Origin: Candidatus Brevefilum sp.
Lineage (GTDB): Bacteria > Chloroflexota > Anaerolineae > Anaerolineales > Anaerolineaceae
Assembly (NCBI GenBank): GCA_029210815.1
Contig: JARGGB010000024.1
Coordinates: 1 to 41,321, forward strand
Direction: 5' to 3'
DNA length: 41,321 nt
The translations under genes and the position numbers were made by a program. This document shows, piece by piece, positions 1 to 8,577 of this stretch. How positions within the stretch are numbered: the first letter of the stretch is position 1; each line of letters opens with the position of its first letter. The notes beneath the pieces are model-generated. The model was not told the origin of the DNA. It did no database searches and saw only the letters and a program-made list of their open reading frames with translations.

Positions 1-42
1 TTAATCATAGGCACATCGCTTCAAACGAAGGTACTTTCCTTT

Positions 43-1299
43 TCATGAATTTTTACCAAATCTGCCCTCCAATCGCAGAACAACAACCGTAAAATCATCC
101 TTGATCAACGATTCACCCGAAGAACCAGCCGCCGTTTTCCAGAGTTCTTCACAAAGCCCCTGAGCACTTGTGCTTTCCGATCTCAAAATAGATGCACACA
201 ATTGAGGTAAGTCAGGGGGATTTTCTTGATCTTCTAATGTTTCGCTTAATCCATCACTGTAGATCATTAATGTTCCCCCTTCAGGAATGGGTAACGTCTC
301 GTGATCAAGCGTAAACCCCTCAAAAATACCAACTGCCTGCCCGAGATTATAAGGGACAGGTAGTGGCTGATGATCGTCATCTAACAATACGGGCTTTGGA
401 TGACCTGCACGGGCGTAATCAAAAGTCATTGATTTGTTATCAAAAATCCCATAAATCAAGGTAACGAACATATCAGAGCAATCAATCTGCAGCAGATGAC
501 GGTTCACAGCCTTTAATGTCTCGCTCGGACTGTTTTTTCGCAGAGCTTCCATCCTTACAGAAGAATATGTCAGGGCCATCAGCAGCGCTGCCGGCATCCC
601 CTTGTCACAGACATCGCCAATCACGATCCCCACCCTGTGATCGTCCAGAATAATGAAATCATAAAAATCTCCCCCCACCTGTTTTGCTGGTATCATCAGC
701 GCGCCAATGTCCAATCCAGGAAAATACGGCAGTGTTTTGGGAAGGATATTCCGCTGAATCTGGCTGGCTAGCCGCATTTCCTGTTCTAATTTTTCCTTCT
801 CGATCATGGCAGCCTGGGCGATTTTTAAATCATTGTATGCCTGTGTGAGCTCACGGTTTTTCTCACGTAAATCTTTGATGGTCAGATTTTCAGAATGGTC
901 CAGGCGACTGCAGTAAAGCCGCATCAAATCATATGCCATTTCTGGGTTCCGGCTCAAAACCGCATCCAACCAGGAAAAGGGAACTCGCAGCAAGCTGCAC
1001 GAAGTGTAAGCCCGCACGCTTGCGGTATGTGTGCCGCCTTGACTGAACCTGCTTATCTCCCCAAGCAGTGCACCACGAGTGCTGATCCCCAGGCGACGTT
1101 CATCTGACGTCCCCAATGATTTTATGATCTCAACGTCGCCATCTAAAAGTATGAAGAAGTAATCGTTCCGAAAACCCTCTCTTAGCAGAACCTCACCTGG
1201 CTGAAAAATACATTCATACGATGCCGCAGCTAATGAGCCCAGATCATCATCTGGAAGGTTCTTGAATAATGGGATTTCACGGATTACATCGGAATACAA
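43..1299 (-). CDS. Cyclic-nucleotide-binding / PP2C-type SpoIIE-family (RsbU-like) serine phosphatase
   Basis: A probable cytoplasmic signalling phosphatase. Residues 1-130 form a cNMP-binding fold: a GEISRF stretch near 80 and a TASVRA stretch near 92 match the phosphate-binding cassette pattern. A charged helical linker, probably a coiled coil, spans about 135-185. The rest is a PP2C_SIG/SpoIIE domain with metal-binding Asp in GGDFYD (209-214) and GDVCDKG (228-234), then YSDGLSE and KDDFTVVV near the end. Such enzymes usually dephosphorylate anti-anti-sigma (STAS) proteins, but no STAS or anti-sigma gene is visible here. The start codon is TTG. It is chosen because GAGGAG lies 8 nt upstream and no ATG fits the domain. 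The nearby cyclase at 1940 could supply its ligand (inference). Confidence 0.88.
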   Translation of the reverse strand: MYSDVIREIPLFKNLPDDDLGSLAAASYECIFQPGEVLLREGFRNDYFFILLDGDVEIIKSLGTSDERRLGISTRGALLGEISRFSQGGTHTASVRAYTSCSLLRVPFSWLDAVLSRNPEMAYDLMRLYCSRLDHSENLTIKDLREKNRELTQAYNDLKIAQAAMIEKEKLEQEMRLASQIQRNILPKTLPYFPGLDIGALMIPAKQVGGDFYDFIILDDHRVGIVIGDVCDKGMPAALLMALTYSSVRMEALRKNSPSETLKAVNRHLLQIDCSDMFVTLIYGIFDNKSMTFDYARAGHPKPVLLDDDHQPLPVPYNLGQAVGIFEGFTLDHETLPIPEGGTLMIYSDGLSETLEDQENPPDLPQLCASILRSESTSAQGLCEELWKTAAGSSGESLIKDDFTVVVLRLEGRFGKNS

Positions 1300-1379
1300 T
1301 GTCTGCGCTCCTCGATTGAAAGTGGGAGGAAAAATGCCAGGTATTTTATCAAAAGATCAACCAGTACCAAAGCAACCCA

Positions 1380-1406
1380 GACAGGTGTGAACAATCATCA
1401 CCTGTC
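1380..1406. repeat. Inverted repeat GACAGGTG-N11-CACCTGTC
   Basis: A perfect 8-bp stem lies in the 134-bp gap downstream of the 143-residue gene. No T-run follows it on the minus strand, so it is not a textbook intrinsic terminator. Its left arm plus loop start (GACAGGTGTGAAC) reappears inverted in the palindrome cluster near 5730, which suggests a dispersed repeat. Confidence 0.55.
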
Positions 1407-1433
1407 ATTAAAAATCAGCCAGGAATAATTGAT

Positions 1434-1865
1434 TTATTTACCCCAGGCCAGGGTTGGATCATCAGCCCACTCCCTGATCTTGACTTCTGCGATTTTGGCG
1501 GTGCTGGGAGGCAGGATCTGGTAGTCGTAGGATGGATCACTGATGACCACCCATTGCCTCAGATCCCAATAGGCTAACTTAAGGTTATCAACGTCTCCAC
1601 CAACCTTCGTCAAATCCTCTGAATTGTAGCTAATTCTGAGTTCAATTGGCGGATCAAATTTCACCAGAGGTTTTCCATGGGATCCTTTTGGGAACAAAGC
1701 AATATTTCCAATAGGACGGATCAACTCAAATTTCTTCGGAATATCAACAATACCTTTGGGGAGATCTTTAAACGCAATTTCGTAGTCTTGGTCGATCTGG
1801 TCCGGTAGGAATACCGATACACCTGGATAGTGGTGGGGTTTTTTGTTCATGCCTTTTTCTGCCAT
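1434..1865 (-). CDS. Hypothetical protein, 143 aa
   Basis: I do not recognise a family. The protein has no signal peptide, no membrane segment and no cysteine. It is rich in Pro, Lys, Asp and beta-branched residues, with short alternating hydrophobic stretches (ELRISYN, KLAYWDLRQWVVIS) that suggest a small soluble beta-rich domain. The start is well supported: AAAGGAGG lies 6 nt before the ATG. It sits between the cyclase-ATPase-TPR gene (74 bp upstream) and the cNMP-phosphatase gene (134 bp downstream), all on the minus strand. A place in the same signalling unit is possible but rests only on position. Confidence 0.72.
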   Translation of the reverse strand: MAEKGMNKKPHHYPGVSVFLPDQIDQDYEIAFKDLPKGIVDIPKKFELIRPIGNIALFPKGSHGKPLVKFDPPIELRISYNSEDLTKVGGDVDNLKLAYWDLRQWVVISDPSYDYQILPPSTAKIAEVKIREWADDPTLAWGK

Positions 1866-1904
1866 CTTAATCCTCCTTTAGTAATAAACCTGATTTTCTC
1901 ATTT

Positions 1905-1932
1905 AACAAACCTTTGGAATAATTCTCAAAGG
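1905..1932 (-). terminator. Possible weak terminator hairpin after the cyclase gene
   Basis: On the minus strand, 7 nt after the TAA of the cyclase gene, CCTTTG pairs with CAAAGG around a short GAA/TTC inner stem, and TTTGTTAAA follows. The stem is short and AT-rich, so termination would be partial at best. Confidence 0.3.
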
Positions 1933-1939
1933 AAAACCT

Positions 1940-4900
1940 TTATCTATCAAATGCAATCAGTGCCCGATTCTCCGGGATATTATCACGGTAGGCCACTTTC
2001 CAATCCTCATCTTGAATCATAGCAATTTGATCTTCAATCTCCTTCAACCCTTGCTTCAATACCTGTTGAACCGTATCTCTGTCTCCTAAGGCATCAAATA
2101 CCTTGATGCAGGAAAGATAGGCAAGAATAGGTAATTCCAAACCCTGGGGTCCTTCCTGGCTCAAATAGTGAATGACCTGGAGCGCTAATTGTTCTGCTCT
2201 AGAAATATCACCAGCTTGAATCGCCAGGCGTGCCAGGCCAGCCTGTGTTTCTACAATCCCCGAGGTAACCCCAATATTCTTAAAGGAATTAATTGCTGAA
2301 GTGAAGTGATTAACTGCTTCAGAAAGATCTTCTGCTGCTTCGAAGCTAAGCCCGATATAAAACTGCCGGTATGCCAGGCCTCTTTGGTCCTCCAAAGCAA
2401 CTAAAAAATCCCGACTGCTTTCCAGGACTTCTATGGCTTCTTCAGATCGACCCAAACGCCACTCAGCCAATCCAAGATTGAGCAAACTATAAGCTTCGCA
2501 AGTCTTTGACCCTAATCTTTGGGCAATTTTTAACGCACGTTCAAGCAATTTACGACCAAGTTCAAAGTGACCGAAGGAAAGATAAGAATAACCCAGGTTG
2601 AGCAATCCATAGGTTTCACCAAGGTGGTTGCCCTGCTGTCGATTGATTTCTATCTGCTCCTGGTAAAATTGAACACTTTTTGAAATATCACCAATGGCCT
2701 GGTAATAAGGTGCTAGATTGTTCAACGCGCGAGCTAGGACATCAGCATCCCCGGTTTGGCGTGCTAATGCCATTGAATGTTCAACCAACGATCCTGCTGC
2801 TTTTAAATCCCCCTCTTCTGAAAGTATTGAAATCTTCAAAGGGAGAATCTGTGCCTGCAGCATCAGGTCTTTAGTACGGATAGCCACTTCTAATGCATGA
2901 TCCAAAGTGCGGGCTGCTTCCCGGTTATTACCTTCTCGATATGCCTGACTGCCGATCCGATAATAGGCTTCCGCCAGTCGCCCATCATCTTCGAGAAGTT
3001 TAGCGATATTGAGCAGGCTTACATCGTCTGCATGGCGCGCATCCAGCTCACCTAATGTTCCAACTGCCTCATCATGTCCCAGGGTAGCCTGCCAAAGCCG
3101 GATCAAATCCTGATCGCTGATCAAGTTCAAAGCTTTTTCAAACAACAGCGTTGCCTCCTGCACTGAACAAACCTTGAGCGCCCGTTCTCCTGCTTTAATA
3201 AACCAATCTGCAGCAAGGTCTTTTTGCCCAGCCTCCAAATAATGATTGGCAATCAAAGCCAGGTGCTCCTCCAAGCGATCACCAGAATTTTCTTCAATCC
3301 ATTTTGCTACTTGTTTGTGAAACCTGCATCGATTCTTTATGAGAACCGTCTCGTAAGCCTCATCGCGCAGTAGGGCATGCTTGAACAGGTATTCTTGATG
3401 GCCAGCCAGACTTGACCGCTCCCGGTGGTAAATCAGGCCGCGTTCCCGAAGGGCTTCGAGCATGGAATTAATTTTTTCTATTTCCATCTTATCTTCTACC
3501 AAAGCCAGCAGCAAACCATCCCAAAAAGTTCGTCCAATAATCGCAGCCCGCTGCAGCACCTCTTTTTCAGCAAGCGGCAAAGAATCAAGACGAGCTTGCA
3601 AGATGCCTTTCAAGGTTGAAGGCACGTGCAAATCTTTCAATCTCTCAAGTTCAATCAACAAAGAAGCGTCCTTTGTTGTAATCACTTCCTCATCAAAAAA
3701 CATCTTAATCATTTCTTCAATAAAAAACGGATTTCCACCTGCTTCATCGATAACACACTGGTAAAATGCCTCAGGAATATCTTCAGCCCCAAAAAGGATT
3801 TCATCGATCAGAGACCGGCTTTGCAGGCTGGATAATCTTCTCAATCGTAAATCTCTAAATCCAAGAATGCCTTCACCCCATTTCGGACGTGCTTCAAAAA
3901 ATTGCGTTCGGGCAGTGCAGAGAATCATCATCTTACGATCGCTGATACCACCATACTCAAGCAAAAGTTCCGAAATGAAGTCAAGGGTTTGGTCATCCAC
4001 CCACTGAAGATCTTCCAGGATGATCAATAAAGATTTTTCAGCCAGACTTCGCATATAACTTTTCAGATATAGCTCGGCAACCTGCCTGGTATATGGACTG
4101 ACTTTAAAATCAAAACCAACCAGTTGACCGAGTAAATCCGCCTGCTCGGTATCAATAAAATTTTCGGTTCCTCGCCGGAATTTCTCCAAAGCCTGGGCAC
4201 TGGTATCTGTTTCAAGTATCCCAAAGCTCCGGGCAAATAAATAACGCAAAACACCGTACGGCACATCCTGAGTTCCCGTTATTGCTCGGCCTCGCAACAA
4301 AATGGGGGACATATTTTGTGACCTCGCCCAGGCTGCAAATTCATTGACCAGGCGAGTCTTTCCAATACCCGGATCCCCACTAATCAAGATTAGAGAAGTT
4401 TCCCCTCCCTGGATAGCATCCTGGTAGATGTTCTTCAAGGCTGCCATCTCAGGCTCACGTCCAATCATGGTCGTTGCGACACCATCCAATCCGCGTTTTT
4501 GTATCCGCAGGTGATCGGGCCTTCGCCGCTCTACTAGATAAGTTTTTTCTATTCCTTCACGACCTTTTACAATTAATGGCGCTTGCTGTTGAACATCAAA
4601 CAAACCCCGCACATGCTGATAAGTTGAATGACTGATCAACACACCGTCTTCAGGTGCGTTTTGCTGTAAACGGGATGCCAGGTTTACTGCATCACCCATT
4701 GCAATGTAATCAAGGTGCTTCTCAGGGTTCATTTCTCCTATAACAACCAAACCAGTGTTTATCCCGACCCTGACATGAAAGCCATCAAGAATTTGTGCAA
4801 GTTGGAGTTTTTTTGCGTAGGTTTGTACCCGTGCAACAATCTCTAATCCCGCTAATACCGCTCGTTCAGGATCATCTTCAAGGGCTGAAGGGGCTCCAAA

Positions 4901-5323
4901 ATAAGCCAGTACCCCATCACCCATCACCTGAACGATCATTCCTCCTAATTTGTGAATGGGTTCAAGAAGGCATGGATAAGCATCACGCATAATATCTGCC
5001 AGGTTTTCCGGATCAATCGTCTCTGAGATGGTTGAATAACCGGCAATGTCCGCAAATAATATTGTGACGTTTCGCCGCTCATAAGGATCGATGTGATTCA
5101 TAAAGGAATCGGTAAATGGAACGGATTGTGGTTTATCTTTTTTAGGGCTTAATAAGTCAGTACCCAGTTGAGCAGGCAAACGAACACCGCATTGAGAACA
5201 AAAAGCTGCTCCAGCCTGTGTGCTGGCGCCGCATTCAGGACAGATTACTTTGATTTGCACACCGCAATTGGGGCAAAAGATTGCCCTATCAGAAATCTCA
5301 TAACCGCATTCAGGACATTGCAT
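1940..5323 (-). CDS. Zinc-ribbon / class III nucleotidyl cyclase / AAA ATPase / TPR regulator
   Basis: A very large multidomain signalling protein. Two CxxC-N-CxxC zinc ribbons (about residues 4-22 and 29-47) precede a class III adenylate/guanylate cyclase domain (about 85-265). Both metal-binding Asp are present: FADIAGYS (Asp93) and GDGVLAYFG (Asp137). The substrate-side motif is DYIAMGDAVNLASRL. A P-loop ATPase follows, with Walker A GDPGIGKT (317-324) and Walker B LLIILED. The C-terminal 400 residues are helical TPR-like repeats. The Lys often found before the second metal Asp is Gln here (VQVMGDG), as I recall for other cyclase-ATPase-TPR proteins, so it does not by itself mean loss of activity. 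A GTG one codon upstream is an alternative start. It probably makes a cyclic nucleotide in response to a partner bound by the TPRs; the signal is unknown. Confidence 0.9.
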   Translation of the reverse strand: MQCPECGYEISDRAIFCPNCGVQIKVICPECGASTQAGAAFCSQCGVRLPAQLGTDLLSPKKDKPQSVPFTDSFMNHIDPYERRNVTILFADIAGYSTISETIDPENLADIMRDAYPCLLEPIHKLGGMIVQVMGDGVLAYFGAPSALEDDPERAVLAGLEIVARVQTYAKKLQLAQILDGFHVRVGINTGLVVIGEMNPEKHLDYIAMGDAVNLASRLQQNAPEDGVLISHSTYQHVRGLFDVQQQAPLIVKGREGIEKTYLVERRRPDHLRIQKRGLDGVATTMIGREPEMAALKNIYQDAIQGGETSLILISGDPGIGKTRLVNEFAAWARSQNMSPILLRGRAITGTQDVPYGVLRYLFARSFGILETDTSAQALEKFRRGTENFIDTEQADLLGQLVGFDFKVSPYTRQVAELYLKSYMRSLAEKSLLIILEDLQWVDDQTLDFISELLLEYGGISDRKMMILCTARTQFFEARPKWGEGILGFRDLRLRRLSSLQSRSLIDEILFGAEDIPEAFYQCVIDEAGGNPFFIEEMIKMFFDEEVITTKDASLLIELERLKDLHVPSTLKGILQARLDSLPLAEKEVLQRAAIIGRTFWDGLLLALVEDKMEIEKINSMLEALRERGLIYHRERSSLAGHQEYLFKHALLRDEAYETVLIKNRCRFHKQVAKWIEENSGDRLEEHLALIANHYLEAGQKDLAADWFIKAGERALKVCSVQEATLLFEKALNLISDQDLIRLWQATLGHDEAVGTLGELDARHADDVSLLNIAKLLEDDGRLAEAYYRIGSQAYREGNNREAARTLDHALEVAIRTKDLMLQAQILPLKISILSEEGDLKAAGSLVEHSMALARQTGDADVLARALNNLAPYYQAIGDISKSVQFYQEQIEINRQQGNHLGETYGLLNLGYSYLSFGHFELGRKLLERALKIAQRLGSKTCEAYSLLNLGLAEWRLGRSEEAIEVLESSRDFLVALEDQRGLAYRQFYIGLSFEAAEDLSEAVNHFTSAINSFKNIGVTSGIVETQAGLARLAIQAGDISRAEQLALQVIHYLSQEGPQGLELPILAYLSCIKVFDALGDRDTVQQVLKQGLKEIEDQIAMIQDEDWKVAYRDNIPENRALIAFDR

Positions 5324-5648
5324 CACAGGACCTGATTTCGTATCTATTCGATTTGGATTTTTAACCTTCTGTAAATATTAAAAGTGCCCACAAGCTAAAG
5401 CAGAAGAGAAAAAATCCAGTAAGATAACTTAAGAACGACAACTTTTTAAGGTTGTATTGAAATTTATGTAAGAGACACAAACTCAAAATGCCTGAAAACA
5501 CATAATTTAACTTCATCCATTGGGTGAGGAAAAAACTTCAAAGATGGGAAGCAACAGAAGTTACCTTAAGTATATAAAAAAATACGAACATTTTCAAATT
5601 TTTATTCGATAGGCGATCAATGATGCATCCCCCCAAAAAACCTTAGAT

Positions 5649-5771
5649 CCCACAGGTGAGGACACCTGTGGGTTATATAAATCAGTAGTTCCACCAGGTG
5701 CCCCCTCCCAATCCCTGTTCCACCTGGTGTTCACACCTGTCACCTGATCCACCTGGTGTCCCACCAGGGGG
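5649..5771. repeat. Palindrome cluster of seven CACCTG/CAGGTG cores
   Basis: The cluster starts with a perfect 10-bp stem and 4-nt loop at 5649-5672 (CCCACAGGTG-AGGA-CACCTGTGGG). CCACCAGGTG follows at 5691-5700, and CCACCTGGTG at 5720-5729 and 5749-5758. Further CACCTG cores are at 5734 and 5741, and a half-arm CCACCAGG begins at 5761. The arms can pair in several alternative ways. Spacing is irregular, so it is not a CRISPR array. It is best described as a REP-like or multi-operator element of unknown function. Confidence 0.75.
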
Positions 5772-5816
5772 ACTTCACAAACCTACCCTTTCCAAAAATC
5801 TGGCCAATCCCCCCTC

Positions 5817-5855
5817 AAAAACAAAAAGTCTGCCCAATGCATACTTGAGCAGACT
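5817..5855 (-). terminator. Rho-independent terminator of the aldo/keto reductase gene
   Basis: On the minus strand, AGTCTGC and GCAGACT form a 7-bp stem with a 15-nt loop, followed directly by TTTTTGTTTT. It begins 8 nt after the stop codon. Confidence 0.75.
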
Positions 5856-5863
5856 CTAACTTT

Positions 5864-6850
5864 TCAATAACTTACACCTTTAAGCTCTTCCGTTCTGTCC
5901 GTGGCTATCGCTGGCTTTTGGGTGATAGCTGATATTTCATTATAAAGGTCCGTTGTCATTTTGATATCTGAAGAAGCTAGTGATTCCTCTAATTGCTCCA
6001 GGTTGCGCGCCCCGATGATCGGAGCCGTCACAGCTGGGTGCTCAGCCACCCAGCGCACAGCCAGGCTTGCCGGCGCAACACCCAGGCTTTCTGCAAGTTG
6101 AGAAAATTCACCAGCTGCTTTAAGCATCCAGTCCTCGCCGTATCTCACAGAATACATGTCATTTGTCAATATCCTTCCCTTTGCAGGTTTTTTGCCCGGT
6201 CCATACTTGCCCGTCAGCAATCCCCCGCCAAGCGGGCTGTAGGGGATCACGCCCAGACCCTCTGACAGTGCAAGAGGTAAAATCTCCACTTCTGCCTGCC
6301 GTTTGACCAGGTTGTACATCGGTTGAATCACTTCGAATCTTGCCAATTGCTCCCTTTCAGAAATGCCAAGCGCCTTCATAATCTGCCAGGCTGCAAAATT
6401 ACTCACAGCAGGATACAGGATTTTCCCCTGCTTGACCAGGTCATCCAGAGTTCTGAGTGTCACCGCTAAGGGCGTATTTTCGTCAAAGTGATGGATGAAA
6501 TAAATATCAATCCAGTCTGTACCCAACCTGCGCAAGCTTTTCTCAACCTCAAGCCTGATGTGACGACGGTTCGCACCTCTAGCGTTGACATCCTCACCTG
6601 TCGAGAAATATACCTTGCTGGTGATGATCACCTTTTCCCGTTCTGGAGCGATAAATTTCCCCAGCAATTCCTCTGATCGTCCCCCTGCATAGACATTGGC
6701 GCAGTCAAAGAAATTGATGCCCACCTCCCGGCAGCGCCGATACATTTTTTCGGACATATCCTCATCGGCAATGTCCCCAAAGGACATGGTGCCAAAGCAT
6801 AAGGGGGAAACCTTCAGTCCAGTCCGACCCAATTTTCGATAATCCATCAT
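5864..6850 (-). CDS. Aldo/keto reductase
   Basis: A cytoplasmic NADPH-dependent carbonyl reductase of the AKR superfamily, 328 aa, full length for the family. The catalytic tetrad is readable: Asp49 and Tyr54 (FDCANVYAGGRSEELLG), Lys79 (IITSKV) and His120/121 (IYFIHH). The C-terminal cofactor region contains PIIGARNLEQLEESL. The opening KLGRTGLKVSPLCFGTM is typical of the YajO/Tas/PhdE-like branch. AAAGGA precedes two tandem ATGs and either could be used. It appears monocistronic, with its own terminator and a 152-bp gap to the next gene upstream. The substrate cannot be read from sequence. Confidence 0.92.
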   Translation of the reverse strand: MMDYRKLGRTGLKVSPLCFGTMSFGDIADEDMSEKMYRRCREVGINFFDCANVYAGGRSEELLGKFIAPEREKVIITSKVYFSTGEDVNARGANRRHIRLEVEKSLRRLGTDWIDIYFIHHFDENTPLAVTLRTLDDLVKQGKILYPAVSNFAAWQIMKALGISEREQLARFEVIQPMYNLVKRQAEVEILPLALSEGLGVIPYSPLGGGLLTGKYGPGKKPAKGRILTNDMYSVRYGEDWMLKAAGEFSQLAESLGVAPASLAVRWVAEHPAVTAPIIGARNLEQLEESLASSDIKMTTDLYNEISAITQKPAIATDRTEELKGVSY

Positions 6851-7002
6851 GTCATCCTTTCCCGATTTGTGTAATCTTTACTATTTAAGGGTAACACAAA
6901 GGTCACCAAATTTTTTATTGCATCTCATAAATCTTGTGAGTAGACCGCAATGCAGACCTGGTTTTTACTGACATTGCCTAAGAAGGAACAGATATAATCC
7001 CA

Positions 7003-8577
7003 TTACTTCAAGCGTTTATTAATGCGATCAGCAGCTAACTTCCCAGTGATCAAGGAGACCGGCAACCCGGATGGGCTGTAAGTCCACTGCCCTGCCTGGT
7101 GGACATCAGGCAGCGGCGTTTTCACAGCATTAGCGATCTTCACCAAACGGCTTTCTGCAGGAACCGGGTTATTTGTGAAGGACCATCCTGTTATTGCCCC
7201 ATGTGTGTTGCCTGTGATCTTTTTAATGCTTAAGGGTGTTGATGTGAAACTGTTAATCACAGATTTGGCTAAACCTGGATAGATGGAAGCATCAAGGGTA
7301 TTTATCATCAACTCAGATGAATACGCCCTGAACTGTTCATCCCATCCCTGGTCAGCAATATACTTGGAAAGCTGGTAATCAAATAATACGCTGATGATCA
7401 ATCCTGCCTTACCCTCCGGTGCCAGCGCGCTGTCACGTAAGACCGGGATCGCAATCTCGTAAGTTGTGAGTGCACACAAGGATTCCAGCCAAACCTTGAC
7501 TTCTTCCCAGGTGCCGCCTAAAGGAATAGGTCCTGCTTTCGATTGTCCTTTTCGACTGGGGGTATAAAAGAAATGACCCGTAGCAATCGACTCGAAATAT
7601 GACTTATCAAGATTCGTGCTTACAAACAAAGTGAAAATCGAATCATTTCCTGTCTTGTCCGCAAGGAAGTTTTGCTTTTCCCCCACAACATCGATTAATT
7701 TCTGATCATTTAAACCTTCAATATTGATGCTGCGGTAAAGGGCTTTTTGATCAGCAGCCCAAAGCAATTGGCGATATTCAAATACGTCCCCATCCATTGT
7801 GGTTACTGTCTTTTTCTCCAGGTCAATGGATGTGACGGCTGTACTCGTCCTAATTTCACCCCCATGTTGAAGAATGAAATCCGTCAATTTCTCGATGAAT
7901 ACCCCTGTGCCGCCTTTCGGATAATAATAATCCTGGAAGAGCTTGAAATAACTGAGGGCAAAATAAGCTGGGGTGTCTATAAAAAAATGCTGGGAGATAA
8001 TATCAATCAGCGCGGAGTTCTTGGTAAACTGCTGAAGATACGGGATTGCCGGTAGATTCTTCCCCTTAATCTTTGGGGCAGTAATAGCAAATTTAAACAT
8101 CCAGGGAAAGACTTCTTTGATGAAGTAATCACGATCCGCTTTGATATCCAAGAATAAGGGATTATCGATGCCATACTGAACATCCATCAAATCCATAATC
8201 TTTTTGATGTCTTTAGTGATGGTAGTAATGTCTTCACGGGACTCTGGATAAAGGTTATTGAGTATTTTTTCGTACTCCCTGAGTGCCAAATCAGAATCAA
8301 CCCTGATGATTTGATCCTCAATGCCAAGGGAAACGTGATTTTTTACAAATTCAATTTCTATGCCGAGATTCCGCAGCATCGGGAAAAGTGCGCCGGCGTT
8401 ATCCAAAGCCCGTATACCGCCATCAAACGTGAAGCCATCCCGGGTAAAAGAATTGACCAATCCTCCACAGTGGGGTTCCTTTTCCAGTAGAAGGGTGGAA
8501 CGTCCGTATTTCGCCAGGAAGGCTGCTGAAATCAAACCAGAAACACCAGCACCAACAACAATAGCATCATAAATCAT
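7003..8577 (-). CDS. FAD-dependent oxidoreductase, phytoene-desaturase/CrtI-like
   Basis: A flavoprotein of 524 aa with the N-terminal dinucleotide-binding motif GAGVSG (9-14) and the EKEPHCGGL ribose-binding region. The C-terminal segment near 495-515 (VHQAGQWTYSPSGLPVSLITGKLAA) fits the second FAD-binding motif of the CrtI/CrtN/retinol-saturase-like superfamily. Its start overlaps the SDR stop by 4 nt (ATGA), with AGAGG 4 nt before it, so the two are translationally coupled. The other genes of a carotenoid pathway (phytoene synthase, GGPP synthase) are absent. The substrate is therefore uncertain; a lipid or isoprenoid is a reasonable guess. The related C-terminal motif also occurs in amine oxidases. 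Confidence 0.85.
   Translation of the reverse strand: MIYDAIVVGAGVSGLISAAFLAKYGRSTLLLEKEPHCGGLVNSFTRDGFTFDGGIRALDNAGALFPMLRNLGIEIEFVKNHVSLGIEDQIIRVDSDLALREYEKILNNLYPESREDITTITKDIKKIMDLMDVQYGIDNPLFLDIKADRDYFIKEVFPWMFKFAITAPKIKGKNLPAIPYLQQFTKNSALIDIISQHFFIDTPAYFALSYFKLFQDYYYPKGGTGVFIEKLTDFILQHGGEIRTSTAVTSIDLEKKTVTTMDGDVFEYRQLLWAADQKALYRSINIEGLNDQKLIDVVGEKQNFLADKTGNDSIFTLFVSTNLDKSYFESIATGHFFYTPSRKGQSKAGPIPLGGTWEEVKVWLESLCALTTYEIAIPVLRDSALAPEGKAGLIISVLFDYQLSKYIADQGWDEQFRAYSSELMINTLDASIYPGLAKSVINSFTSTPLSIKKITGNTHGAITGWSFTNNPVPAESRLVKIANAVKTPLPDVHQAGQWTYSPSGLPVSLITGKLAADRINKRLK

Larger units (their letters stand above)
5324..5863. other. 540-bp intergenic region with no gene seen
   Basis: The right half of this gap is structured and the left half is not. 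From 5327 to 5640 it is AT-rich and should hold the promoter of the cyclase gene, though I see no convincing -35/-10 pair. A cluster of CACCTG/CAGGTG palindromes occupies 5649-5771. A terminator for the aldo/keto reductase lies at 5817-5855. No open reading frame of credible composition is present. Confidence 0.7.

Noticed and set aside
1-42. Short minus-strand frame starting at position 46 and overlapping the phosphatase stop
   Set aside because: It stops after 13 codons within the window and shows no evidence of being a gene.
3462-3764. Plus-strand open frame of 100 codons inside the cyclase gene
   Set aside because: It is antisense to a well-supported coding region and has no ribosome binding site or family features.
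5649-5771. CRISPR array
   Set aside because: The repeats are short palindromes at irregular distances, spacers are not of constant length, and no cas gene is present.
7003-8577. Carotenoid biosynthesis cluster
   Set aside because: Only a CrtI-like enzyme is present; no phytoene synthase, prenyl synthase or cyclase gene lies nearby.
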